Part shown: positions 10,855-28,852 of the stretch, in pieces | Numbering within the stretch: position 1 is the first letter of the stretch | How the letters are laid out: every line of letters begins with the position of its first letter | DNA from: Tausonia pullulans | Lineage: Eukaryota; Basidiomycota; Tremellomycetes; Cystofilobasidiales; Mrakiaceae | Direction of reading: 5' to 3' | Length of the DNA stretch: 64,000 nt | NCBI GenBank assembly: GCA_951802195.1 | Contig: OX637629.1 | Location: 434,001-498,000, forward strand | The notes under the pieces: model-generated | The model's input: only the letters and a program-made list of their open reading frames with translations | Database searches by the model: none | What the model was told of the DNA's origin: nothing | Position numbers and translations under genes: made by a program

Positions 10855-13800
10855 ATGCCGTCCGACCCTCCCACCTCTTTCTCCCTCTCGCCTTCCCCTC
10901 CGTTCTCCGCGGACGGCATCTCTGCCGGGGAAGCCGCCGCCGCTGCCGTCCGGAGACAGGCTTCGTCGGCGCCAGGTGCGCTCCAGCCGCCGAGCATTGT
11001 GCCGCTGCAGCTCATCACCGCGGGTTCTGGGATGTGAGTCGGAAGGATTGTACGATGTGGAGAGAGAGCCCGGTGGCTGGGGGCGCACACGGACCCGAAG
11101 AAAGGGAGCGACAAACGAGCGACGCGCGCGTTTGAGTCCGTTGACGGATTCAAGCCACCACCCCTGTCATATTTGTGGCTTGCCTGGTCCCACCATTCTG
11201 ACATCTTCTCCCCTTCCGCCCGCCCTTCCTGCAGATACTACACGGCGCCGGTCCAGCTGGGGACGACCGTGTTCAACCTCCAGGTCGACACAGGGTCGTC
11301 TGATCTGGTGCGACCCGCTTCTCTAATCCCTCTCGCGTTCTCCCGCGTCCTTTGGCGGTAGTGGGTGACTGACAGCCGCCACACCTGATTGTATCTTCTG
11401 CCTCTCAATCGATTGGTTTCTTCAGTGGGTCACTGGTTCGACGTGCACCACGGCTGCCTGTGGGGGCGTACCCTCGTACAACCCGATCGCCTCCGACACG
11501 GCGCACGACGCGGTGAGTCCTAACCCTGGATGCCTGCCCACGATGGTCTCGTCTGCTTGCGGCCACGCGCACCATTCCATTTCGTCCCGTCCCCTGAGCC
11601 TCTTCCCGTCTGTCTATTTTCGGGAACAAACAGAACACGGGCTTCTCGATGAAATATGTCGTCGGCAGCGTCGTGGGGGAGATCTATTGGGAGAAGATGC
11701 TCTTCGGCGGTCGCACCGTCGAAAGACAAGGTGAGTGAGAAGAAGGAGGAAGCCGAGAGCCGACCAGCGGGGGGGAAGGGGCTCCAGCGTCTTCCCTCCC
11801 TCCTCTTTCGGCTCGCCTGTCTTCACTCTCCTTCCGGCAGCCCCAGCCCCGGCATCTAACTCAAGCCCTTCTCACTCTCTCCAAATGGTCGACGTCATCC
11901 AGCCATGGGTGAGTGCATGTATTGACTGGCTGCCTGTGGCGTCAACCGAAAACAACACGCTCGAGCCAAATAAATCGGCGCTGACCGTGCCTTCCTCTTT
12001 CTGCCCTGCCCTCAGCCGCTTGTCACTCGGTTGTCGACGAAGACATGCGTGGTGGCTCCTTCTCCGGCATCATTGGTCTCGCTCGTATGTCGCGCCTTTG
12101 ATGCTGCTGGTGCACCACCCTTGTCACACACCCAGGCTGATGTCCCTTCCACTCGCTCCAGTCCCTGGCAACTCAATTATCACCAGTAACATGCCCAACT
12201 CGCCAGACAACTTGGGGCCTCTCTCCAACATCGGCCGCGTCAAGCCTGATACATCCGCCTCGAGACGGCGACGACAGACGCGCAGGGCACCGCCCGAGAT
12301 CTCTCCCCCAGCTTCCTCTTCCTCTTCCTCTTCCCTGCTCTCTCCTCGAGCGCAGTCCAACCCGACGGCACTGCCGCTCAAGACGCCCTTCATATCGCTT
12401 GCCCTCGCCCGCCCCTCAGACCCCAGGGTCATCTCCCAGCTCGGGCTCAACTCGCACCTGAACAGCATCTGTGACGATGCTTGCGTCGCTGCACTCAAAT
12501 GGACGTCGGTCGTCGAAAGCCTGACGGGGATGCCCCTCTTCTGGCGGTCACCCATCCAAGGTCTCCGCGTCACAAACCTGGATGGGTCGTCCGCCAAGCT
12601 TGATATCGGCGGGAGCAACCTCGTTGGCCAGGCTTGGCCGGTCGGCATCTTCGACAGCGGCGCCATGGGCATCTACACGAGCAACCGCGACCTTTTGAAC
12701 GCCATTTACGGCTCTATTGGCGTAGGACCGGGGCAGGATGACGGACAGTGTGAGTGGATGTCCTTGCGCTCGCGTGTCTTCTTTGACTGCGGTTGGTTAA
12801 CGCTCGCCGGATTGGCCTTCTCTCAGATTACATGCGTTCGTCCTCCAACCGCCAGAGTCGTCCTTCCCTAACTGCCTCAATTGACCTTTTCCCACTGTCC
12901 TTGCCTTCTCATCTAGCGTGCAACACCGCCCTTCGGATCACCATCGACATGAGCATAGGCTCTTTCCCGATCCACCCGCTCGACGTTTCGGACTTCATCA
13001 GCAACGACCCTTCGCACACGACCTGCAAAGGCATCCTCCAGTATATCGAACCTGACCAGCTCAACGATATGGGTGACATTGTCCTTGGTTCGAGCTTCAT
13101 GCGCAACGTGTACACAGTCATGTCGGGCCCGGACTACAACTCGCGCGGCCAATGGACGACACCCCAGCTCAGCATGCTTCCCCTTACCAATTCATCCACT
13201 GCCAACCAAGAGTTTTACAGGGTCCGGGTCTTGAAACAGGACATAATCATCCCCGTTCCGACCGACTCGTCTTCCTCAGGACAGGGCTCGTCCCAGGAGT
13301 CCTCTTCTGGGAATCACTCGGCACGTGGCGGCTCCCTGACAGCAGGGGCGATCGCTGGCGTCGCTGTTGCCGGCGTCGTCTTTGCCGTTTTCGCCGTCTT
13401 CCTCGTCCGGTTTTTCGTCGTCAGACGGCACATGAAGAAAGACGCGGGCGAGGCCAAGATTGGCTCAGGCTCCTCCTCCATTACGGCAGTCGCCACGGGA
13501 GGTCGGCCAGGCTCTGGCAACGGCGGAGGCGCGATCTACAAGGCTGCTCCTTCGAGTCCCTCGGCCGGCTTAACGGATAGTACGACCAAGCTCGGGTTCC
13601 TCCGCGAGCAGGGCCGGATCAACTCCTACCGGAGCGGCGACTCCTCAACATGCTACTCAGACGATGACGAGAACATGAGCTTTCGCAATGGCAAGACGCG
13701 CTACTCACGCAAACTCAGCTGCTCAGGCTCTGGCGGCTCAATGCTTGGCGGAGGCTACGACGACCTCAGCGCAGATATTGGCCTCGCCGGAACACCTGCG

Positions 13801-14478
13801 GGCCTCCCGGACGACAACGAGGACCCGTTCTTTTACGAGAAGAAGGGCGATCCAGCTCTCGACTCCGACGGTGTCTCCATGCTCAACCGGTCATGGCGCA
13901 TTTCGGAACGCCGGGAGTCTGTCTCGAGCTTGTCAGCGGCGGACTCGCTCCTTCTTGCTCGACGAGAGGCTCGTCGCTCGCGGGTAGCGTCCGCCCACGG
14001 CGTCGTGGCCGACCGAGCTTCGACCCTCTCCTCCATCACTGTTTCTTCCTCCTCTACCCTCCACCCCGGCATGGCTTCCCCACAGCCCGCCCATACCTAC
14101 CCGCCCGCCGTATCGTCTCCCACACCCTCTCACCTGTCGCTGCCCTCCTCTCCTGCTGGCCCCGCCAACCATCGGCCGTCTCTCTTCCTCCTCGCGACCA
14201 ACAACATTCCTCCGGCGATTGCTGAGTCGCCTGCAACCTCTCCAGCGACGCGTCAAGAGCTCACCCTCAGTGGTCCTTCACTTGCTCGTTCGCCTCCGCC
14301 ACCGGCTTCTCTCCCCTTTCAGGTAGATCCTTCCTCACTGGGCCAGGACCGTCTCTCGCTCGCCTCTGAGCCCGAGTTGCCTTTTGGCGCGGGCGACTCG
14401 TCTTCGACGCCGCCACAAGCCTCCTACCCGGGTCGACCTGACTCGTCGGGCTCCTCGCATTTCATCGAGGGCGCCTAA
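10855..14478 (+). CDS. Pepsin-like aspartyl protease with C-terminal membrane anchor
   Basis: Family A1 aspartic endopeptidase, probably secretory and membrane-bound. The first catalytic motif is VDTGSSDLWVTGS (exons 11235-11307 and 11426 onward), and the second is FDSGAMGIYTS near 12650. Supporting motifs are SGIIGLA and QYYMPCNTALRITI. The last block depends on a 9-nt exon at 12827-12835. A Ser/Arg-rich insert of roughly 70 residues follows the GLA motif. Downstream of the protease domain lie a Ser-rich linker, one transmembrane segment (about 13340-13425: AGAIAGVAVAGVVFAVFAVF) followed by FFVVRRHMKK, and a long Ser/Pro-rich cytosolic tail ending HFIEGA. This suggests a type I protein with its catalytic domain outside or lumenal. 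The exon beginning at 10855 shows no hydrophobic signal peptide, so the true start may lie further upstream; alternatively the protein is targeted by its single membrane segment. The exact exons between 11735 and 12170 are uncertain. Confidence 0.87.
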
Positions 14479-14778
14479 AAGCCGATCTTCCTTTCTCCCC
14501 ATTCTCCTTTGTATATATTCCTCCCTGTAACGACTTCCACGCTCCCTCGCTGCCCTGCACTCGTTTCTCGCACTTGATCCTTCACTGTCGCGCACCCTCT
14601 ACCTCACTCTCATTGTGATCTTCATCTCGCTTCATTCTCCTCCTCGGTAGGCCTTCTGCTATTTTTCTGTCATTCTCTGCTCCCTCTCGGACTCATCACC
14701 GTGTATAGTCTTCCTCTCGCTCGCTCTTTTACTATCTCCCCCGGGGAGTCGGATAATTTTCCTTTATGTCTTTCCTCT

Positions 14779-14884
14779 GCCCTCTTCCTTCTGCCCTCTT
14801 CCTTCTGCCCTCTTCCTTCTGCCCTCTTCCTTCTGCCCTCTTCCTTCTGCCCTCTTCCTTCTGCCCTCTTCCTTCTGCCCTCTT
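14779..14884. repeat. 14-bp pyrimidine minisatellite
   Basis: About seven and a half head-to-tail copies of the unit CTCTTCCTTCTGCC, nearly identical to each other. They lie about 300 bp past the stop codon of the aspartyl protease gene. The plus strand is purely pyrimidine apart from one G per unit. The array opens frames on both strands (the complement reads as a Lys/Arg/Glu/Gly repeat), but nothing suggests these are translated. Copy number is likely to vary between strains. Confidence 0.9.
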
Positions 14885-15525
14885 TCCTCTTTCCCCTTTC
14901 CATGCCATCTTCAGGAGCGTCGAGCTCCTGCCTTCGGGCTGCCAGATTGGCGTCGGTCCGCGAGGGGAGAGGACGCCCAGGCGGAGATGGAGGAGTTCAA
15001 CGAGCTGGTCGGCGGACGGCAGGATCGTGGGGGCGGTGGCCGCGACGGTGGATTGGAGGACAAAGGGCGGGGTCGTCGTCTCATTCAACTCAGGTCGGTC
15101 GTGCGGCAGGCGGCTTGCACTCAGGAGTGTGGTTGTGTGGAGTCGATGCTCTCATAACTTCGCCGCCGCCGCGCGTCTCTTCACTCAGTGGGGAAGCTCA
15201 AAGAGGTTTAGAGAGTGATTCGCTCTCCAGTTGGTATTAATTGTGTATGACTCTAGCTTGCTCTTGGATTGAGAGGACGGGAAAGCAGGACGTGAAGGGC
15301 CGATGGAGGCACAAAATTACAAGTGGCACAGAACCGCCTTGCATGAGCTTGGGGTCGAGATTCGTTGGCTCGATGTCAAAGCGTGGTATTTGACGGGCAG
15401 AGTACATAGCGAGAGTGAAGAGGAAAGAACCCGTCCGTGACTTAACGACAACCGTTGACTGCTCTTGGGGCGAGGGGAATGAATGGCCTCTGCATGCGTT
15501 GGCGTCCCAAAAAACGGGGGCGGGG
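14885..15525. other. No gene recognised
   Basis: This is the interval between the minisatellite and the tRNA gene. Short overlapping frames exist on both strands, including one on the minus strand that runs into the repeat, but none carries a recognisable motif or a convincing codon pattern. Confidence 0.5.
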
Positions 15526-15530
15526 AAAAA
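15526..15530 (-). terminator. Pol III terminator of the tRNA gene
   Basis: On the minus strand a run of five T starts five bases past the 3' end of the tRNA-Arg. This is the usual RNA polymerase III stop signal at the usual distance. Confidence 0.75.
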
Positions 15531-15535
15531 GCTTA

Positions 15536-15608
15536 GACCAACGTGGGACTTGAACCCACAATCTCCTGATTCGTAGTCAGACGCGATAACCAATTTTGCC
15601 AGTCGGCC
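15536..15608 (-). tRNA. tRNA-Arg (anticodon ACG)
   Basis: A 73-nt cloverleaf on the minus strand. The acceptor stem GGCCGAC pairs with GTTGGTC (two G-U pairs). The anticodon arm is TCTGA-CTACGAA-TCAGG, with anticodon ACG. The T arm GTGGG-TTCAAGT-CCCAC is perfect and contains the internal B-box promoter. No intron is present. The anticodon loop CTACGAA and surrounding bases resemble fungal tRNA-Arg(ACG) as I remember it; A34 is expected to be edited to inosine so that it reads CGU, CGC and CGA. The D arm is the weakest part, with one mismatch in the stem as I fold it. Confidence 0.93.
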
Positions 15609-17271
15609 ATGCAAGATAGAAGAGATGGCAGTGGAGGGCGGCTATCAGGCAACACTCCGGACTAAAATCAAGTCTCAGTTTTGTACAAACCCTGCCCCGC
15701 AAACCCCTTCCTTGCATGCTGAACTGGAGAGGAACTCCGCGCAGACGTCGAGGTAGTCGGAAATGTCTCTCGTTCACACTGACTTCCGTCGTTGAACTTC
15801 TAAGTCTCAGGGGGATCTGATGGTTAGAATACAAACAGAACGAATATCAGCGAGCTGCGCGCAGATCCAGGTAAAGACAAGGTTTGTAAGCCAGCTCCAC
15901 AATCTCCATCCCGCTGCCGGCTGAACCCTTGGTAAGATTGGTCCCTCTCGCTTCCTCTTTCAGATCTCTCTTAAGGACAGAGTGGAGAAAGGGGGACTGC
16001 TCGACAATGCTAAGATCTCTCTCCGACTCTGCAACGCATCTTGGACGCTTGCTTATCGTCTTTCCCAAACTTCCATCGTCCCTCCCTTCCCCTCTTCTTC
16101 TCTTCCTCCCTTACTTCTTGTGTCCAGTATCCATCATGTGTCCTCACGACTGGAAGACTCTTGGATCTCTCCACGGGATTTTTGTTTTGATTCATTCGAG
16201 ATCAATGACGCCGGGGGTGACTTCGCGCTCTCATCCTCACTCGCTCCTTGCGCTTCTAGCATCCTGCCTGACGTGGCTTCCGTCGTGGGCCAGCTCGACA
16301 ACGGTCGCCGCACCTTATATGAGCCCGAATCTATTGCTTTTTTCATCCCTCTTGCTCACTTTGCTTGCTCATCACATCCCCCTACGTTTCGGCGCAGCTG
16401 GGTCCTCGAGTAGGCGGCTTTGGCCGATGAAGCCGGGAGGATACACTGCTTCGGAGCTTCCCACCCCTCCACAGATCGTATTACACTTCGGCCATCCGCA
16501 CTCAACGTCGCAGACATCTTGACCTTCATCCTGCTTTCAAACATTAAATCTGTGGTGACCTTGGAGCTTGAAATCACTTTCGAGCGCGGTGTATCTACGT
16601 TCAGATGTTTGAACCTCAGCGATGGGTTCATACCTGCTTGTCGAGTAGTAAGTTGGCGCCCAAAAGCTGACCGTCGGCCGGCCTGGCCTCCAGATCTTAT
16701 TGCACTGTGCCTATTCCAGCTTCTGGGTCTTTCCATTCGGTACCCTAATGACTATTTTACTTCAATACAGATGAACGTGCCTCTCCTTATGACATCTTCA
16801 GTCTACCATTGGCTCTGTTATGGACCTTCGCCTTTTCGCTCCTTCATCTCACAAATATTGCAGACCTAGCGTCCTTTGGGTCCCACCCATCTTATCTGCA
16901 CAATGATCTTGACTGTTATGAGTCCATCTTAGTTTCTCAATCCAGTGAGAACATGTCCCACCTCGGCCGCAGACCCGTCGTTCGCTCGTCTCGTCCGCTG
17001 TGTCCCTCTCTCCTGTCTTTAATGCACTCGCTTATCGGCTCAATACGATGATTGATTGTAAGTGGGGCCCGAAATTATGCGTTAAGGCCAAGAATCAAGT
17101 GGAGACATCCATGTCAGGGAGGGATATCCAGCAGCCGACATCGAAGTGTTACGGGAGAAATCGGTGCGCCCGCTGAATTGCAGCCAGTGTCCATGCAGAA
17201 GCACAACAATACATGAGATACTCAAGAGACGACAGAGATATATCACATCCAGACCATAGAACAATCAAAAT
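15609..17271. other. 1.7-kb stretch with no supported gene
   Basis: This is the interval between the tRNA gene and the stop codon of the MFS permease. Several short frames are present on both strands. The longest, on the plus strand around 15930-16520, is rich in Leu, Ser and Pro but has no known motif and competes with an equally open frame shifted by one base. I see no tRNA, repeat or transposon end here. Confidence 0.5.
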
Positions 17272-19737
17272 TCAAAGACCAAAGCGGTAGCCCTTAGGGA
17301 TGCCAGCGAGCGATCCCGGGTAGGGAAACTGCTCCTGCTCATCGAACTTCTCCATCTTAGCGTTCTCCCTCCGAAGCGCGAACTTGATAACGATAGCGCA
17401 AGATGCGACGGCAATGCAGAAGCCGGCAAGAGCAGCACCGCCCGGGATGTAGCGAGGGCCGTCGGTTGAGGGGAACATATACGGGGTGAAGAAGTGACTG
17501 GCGTTCGCCATGGCGTTGACCACGAACAAAGCTCCCGCTCGTTTGGCCCGTGGACGAGGCACCGTAGACGTGATCCAAGCGAACGAAAGGTTAAATGCAC
17601 CTATACGTCGCCGGAAGGGGCAGGAACGAGGTGAGGAAGATGGTAGAGTAGAGCGCAGCCCGAGAGCAGTCAGCGCCAAGTTCGCCGCCGCGTCGACAAG
17701 AAGAATCCACTACCCACAGTAGGATCCGAGAGTCATGAGGAACATTGAAAAATAGCGAGCTCCAACCTGAGTTTTAGGAAGGGCAATGACGCTGACAAAC
17801 GAGACGATGAACAGTCAGAGGGCCGTTCTGAAACTAAGGCGCAGCTGAACACGTGTTTGTCTGCGCCCTCGCGCGGGATCGAGCTCACAGGACGTTGCCA
17901 ATCGAGCAGAGAATCATTGGGATGGCGATGTGCCAGGCCTTTTCGTCGCGCTTTGCCGAGGACCAAGCGACGCCGAGAGAGCAGACGAAAGCGAAAAAGT
18001 AGGGCGGTGCAGTGAGAAGAAGGGTCTGTGGCCGAGAAGGGATGGATCAGTGTCTGTAAAACTTGCGGATCGACTTGCGAGAAAGTTCACCTGGTTGGTG
18101 CCGTATCCGAGCGATTGGGCGATGGAAGCTGATAGAACCGAACCAGAAGACGTCAGATCATTGAATATTCCACAGATTGAGGGTTGGGACCAACGGAAGA
18201 AATAGGTGTAGCTTTGGGCACAAGCGATGCAGGTCTCTGAGAAGAAAGGATCATCGCAAAGAGATATTAGGAAGAGTTGAGGGTTCGAAATGAGAGTTTG
18301 ACAACTCACGCTGGAGGATGAGAAGCATGATCTTCCAGTCGCTCCATACCATCTGGTGACGAGGAATCCCGATGAGCCAAGTTAGCTGGAGGATTAAGGA
18401 TGAAAAGTATGCAGTCATGGCGAGGGCGCACCTTGACCGACTGCCACTTGGAGACCTCCTGCTCAGTCTCATCCCTGTCGCCCATTGCGTCGTTGCTCGA
18501 GCGCCAGATAGAGATACGGCGCTCTTCCTCGGTGAGCCATGTGGTCTTGGACGGGAGAGAAGGAAGGAGGAAGAAGCAACCGAAGGCGACGAAGACGGTG
18601 AGAAGGCCCTCGATTATGAACTGTGTGTGTGTGAGCGGAAAAGGAGAACACGTCACCGAATAATGTCAATAGAGAGACCTCAGAAGGGGTGGCTATGATT
18701 CCTACAAGGGGAGAGAGGAGAGGAAGACTGACAAGCCATCGCCATCCACGAAGCCCAGCTTTGCCCTCCATACCCGACATAATTGCAGCGGCAAGGAGAC
18801 CACCAAATCCGTTACTAATACTGTTACCCGCGTACACAAATGCAATCCTTGGGGCCATCTCCTGCCTAGTGTAGAAGGATGAGAGGATCAGGATGGCGCC
18901 GGGAAAGAAAGGCTATCGAAGAGGGGGAGTGTCAGAGTTAAAAAGTCGCCCACGGCGTTGTGCATCACCCATCAGGCCAGAACAAGACCACTCACAGCCT
19001 CGGCGATCCCGACAAGAACTCGTAGGACCATCATGGTGCCGAATGAGTGAGAGAATCCGCAACACATGGAGACGATGCCCCAGATGAAGACTGCAGCGCT
19101 GAGGAAGATGGCTGGCGAGATCTTGGAGACGAAGAATCCAACGAAGAGTTGGGCGGCGACGTAACCGGCGAATGTGCCCACGACGAGGTTGTTGTAAGCG
19201 AGACCGGTGAACTTGAGGTCCTTGGACATGCCGCCGATGCGAGCGTTGGCGATGTTCGAGCGATCAAGAATGTTGAGGATAAATAAGAGAATGAGGACTG
19301 CGAGCGTAATGCTTTTCCATTCAGCATCGACTGAAAGCCGAGCGCCAAGGAATACTCACTGGGGAGGATGCGGAAGTCGATTTTGCGGACGAAGGCTTTG
19401 GCTTTAGCCTTAGTGTCCTCCTCTGAGTAGCCCTCTGCATCCGCGTATATCAGAGGTCAGCGCGCCGATGCTTATATTCCGCAATATGATCTGACTATAG
19501 GCCTCACCAAAGTGAAGAATGTCGACTTGCTGCTGCTCCGATGCATTTTCGAAGAATCTAAGCGTAAAAAGATAGATGAGAAAGTCAGCATGGGCCGTTC
19601 GATGACGGCGCATATTACCCGCCAAAACGGCCTTAAAGACGACCGACTTGAGCCTCTCTGATACTCAACTCGTCGGCGTATTTCTCCTTCTCGTTCATAT
19701 CGAAGGAGGCACTCCTGTCCATGGGAGGCGATGACAT
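17272..19737 (-). CDS. MFS permease, Dal5/Tna1-like anion:cation symporter
   Basis: Plasma-membrane transporter of the major facilitator superfamily, closest in style to the fungal Dal5 family that takes up allantoate, nicotinate, vitamins and related organic anions. The true substrate cannot be read from sequence. The start chosen is MSSPPMDRSASFDMNEKEKY at 19737; the same frame stays open to 20007 but lacks protein character there. After a cytosolic N-terminus come ILDRSNIANARIGG (family-typical after the first helix), SFGTMMVLRVLVGIAEA, FYTRQEMAPRIAFVYAGN, GLRGWRWLF followed by IIEGLLTVFVAFGCFF, and the Trp/Glu-rich LTEEERRISIWRS of the central loop. The second half ends with AFNLSFAWITSTV and a short cytosolic tail ending GIPKGYRFGL. 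At least nine introns are needed. The upstream 1.6 kb holds a CGG-N8-CCG palindrome that could be a zinc-cluster regulator site. Confidence 0.88.
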
Positions 19738-21367
19738 ATTGAGGAGCCTTGGGTGTTGGAAGTTTGGATGGGTGCGTTCCACAGAGATTTCGACTGTAGG
19801 TCGATGTTGGATGGAGAGTGGGGAAGTCTGGAGAAAAGAAAGGAGAATAAGTTGAGGGAACATCCGGAGCCCCGGCGACATGATCCGACAAGGTCGTACA
19901 TGCTGAAGATCTTTTACTTCAACGCAGAACCGGAGGGATGACCGGTTGATTCCGAACATCTGTGCGTTAGGACCGCCGCCGCTAGCAGAACGACGCCTGG
20001 TGGTCATCTAGGCTCTCGACCGGCGCCCACCTCCGTTTGAATCGGGCGTATCCGAAGATCCGACGACCTCGTCTTGCAACGATGAACGGCAATATCGGAC
20101 AGATCTGGATCATTGAGTTTCTTAATCTCCAGATGAATCACAAAGTCTTCCTTTGAGCGCTCGCTGAACCAGAGCAGCCGAGGAGGCAGGTCGTGCACTT
20201 GCGCCTATGATGAATTTCTCGCTCAAGCAGGCGACTGCAGCAGACCGCCGAGCGAATGCGCGATGACCTTCCGATTGAAAGCAATCCGATCCTGTGACCT
20301 TATGTTTAAGCGTTATGTCTTGGCTTGTGCTGATCTAGACCCCCCCCCCCCTGTCCCTCCCCCACATAGGTTTGTGTTGTATAGGCGGAGTGAGATGAGC
20401 AGCAGGCTGTCATGGGATCGCCCGTAAGACTTTGCTGTGCGATTTCGCCCGGAGAGCGCCGGCCGGTCGGAGCACCGGTGCCGGCACCGTCTGGTAGACT
20501 ATTGCATGAATTTCGTCTATCTCAATTTCATTAATGAAAAGACTATGTAACTACGCGCATGGGCGTTGTCAAACTTCCGCGCCCGATGAGCTCCTGCCTT
20601 TCTGTCTGACTTCGCCTGCACCTACAATCTCGACCATCGCCAGCCATTCTGAGAAACGGTCCTCACACGCTTGCTCTGGAAATGATTGCTGAGTACTGCT
20701 CTATCCCTTCATTTTTCTTTTTCTTTCTCTTTTGTTCGCGGTGACCAAGGGAAGAGGTAGCGACAGGGTGAGCTCTAGCAATGTTTGCTGCCGTTGTGAC
20801 AGCAGCGTTGCCAAGATGTGATACATACCATGAAATCTAGGAAGAAAATGTCAGGATCTCACATACATGCGCCGCATCGGCTCTGGGCTCTTGCGCCTGC
20901 GACCTTGCCTTTTCAATCATGGGCTTCGGATGTTCTGCGCACGCTGTTCGCCTGCTCAGCCTCCTCCTTGCTTGCTCAGCAGTCCCTCTTCTTCGTTGCT
21001 CTTTTTGCCACATCGTCCCATGCTCCTTGCTTTGGTATACTTCCGTCTATTTTTGTCGTTCTTACTTGCCCCACATTCTCCTGGGCTCTCATCCTTCCCT
21101 CTTCTTCTATCATGCTACACTCCTTGGTTTCTATTTCTCGTTTCCTCCTTTGTTCTCCGCTATCGTCCATAGGATGATCAGTTCTTCGTAGAATTTGTTT
21201 GCACTATGACTATCATTTGGGCACAACAAACCTACCCGAGACCTCGAAGTGATCCCCTGTCCTCCACCATTTTCAGTTCCACTCAATCCTCCACCGACAC
21301 CCTTCTCACCTGTCCTCCTCAGCCCTCGACCTTTGGACCAATCCTACAATTACCAAGAAAAAACATC
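19738..21367. other. 1.6-kb interval upstream of the permease; no gene seen
   Basis: This interval lies between the permease start and the 3' end of the ABC transporter. It includes a run of 12 C at 20340-20351 and a perfect 14-bp palindrome at 20476-20489. Frames on the plus strand around 20820-21190 are Ser/Leu-rich and overlap in three phases, which argues against coding. Confidence 0.5.
20476..20489. promoter_or_regulatory. Perfect 14-bp palindrome, CGG-N8-CCG
   Basis: The sequence CGGTGCCGGCACCG is its own reverse complement. Inverted CGG triplets at fixed spacing are the classic binding pattern of fungal Zn2Cys6 regulators. It sits about 740 bp upstream of the permease start, so a role in permease control is possible but only inferred. 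A GC-rich genome will contain such palindromes by chance as well. Confidence 0.35.
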
Positions 21368-28414
<7,047 letters not shown>

Positions 28415-28852
28415 GCTCTGACGAGGGGGCGCGAGGATGAGAGTTAGTGGAGGAGAGCAGGGATGGGGGACCTCCTCTGAGGCCCTGGCGGGCGAATTGC
28501 AGGCTCAACTGTCTGTCAGCTTTGACCTGGGTGACCCTTCGGCGTCGGCCGACACCGGACGGCGGCTCCCACATGAACTAATCCTAGGATCGGAGGCTAC
28601 GAGCGGAAATGAGAGATTGTCAGGAGGGGCTTCTTGACGAAGAGCAGGTCTTATGTTCCTCGGTGGATCGCTGCAGCGAGGTTGACAGCAGGACGGGCCA
28701 TCCATCTTGCCGATCCCGGCAGTCTCGCCAAAGGGCTGTTGTCACGCTGCGCCGGCCATTTTGAGAACGGAGAAAAGGCCGAGATCGTCGCCTATGACGG
28801 CGGTCGTCTCGCGCTCCTCGACGGTCATAAAACCACCATCGAGAACGCGAAC
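28415..28852. promoter_or_regulatory. Shared divergent promoter region
   Basis: A 438-bp interval between the starts of the ABC transporter (minus) and the Rossmann-fold protein (plus). It must carry both promoters. A plus-strand frame is open from 28634 into the second gene, but I take it as leader sequence because the conserved fold begins only after 28853. No sharp TATA box or repeat was found. Confidence 0.5.

Noticed and set aside
12793-14478. A separate 561-residue protein starting at the Met near 12793
   Set aside because: The frame is the downstream part of the aspartyl protease. The Met lies in an intron, and the conserved block is only restored by joining exon 12827-12835 to 12917.
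14670-14903. A Lys/Arg/Glu/Gly-repeat protein on the minus strand
   Set aside because: It is only the translation of the 14-bp minisatellite; the repeat length is not a multiple of three and all frames stay open.
15929-16522. A plus-strand gene of about 197 residues
   Set aside because: A second frame shifted by one base is open over much the same stretch, and neither has a motif. It looks like a pyrimidine-rich non-coding region.
20818-21191. A small membrane protein on the plus strand
   Set aside because: Three overlapping frames are equally open and Ser/Leu-rich. No start context, intron or motif supports any of them.
28634-28852. An N-terminal extension of the Rossmann-fold protein
   Set aside because: The frame is open, but the conserved fold starts after MAQVPLQSG at 28853, and the upstream part has no family counterpart that I know.
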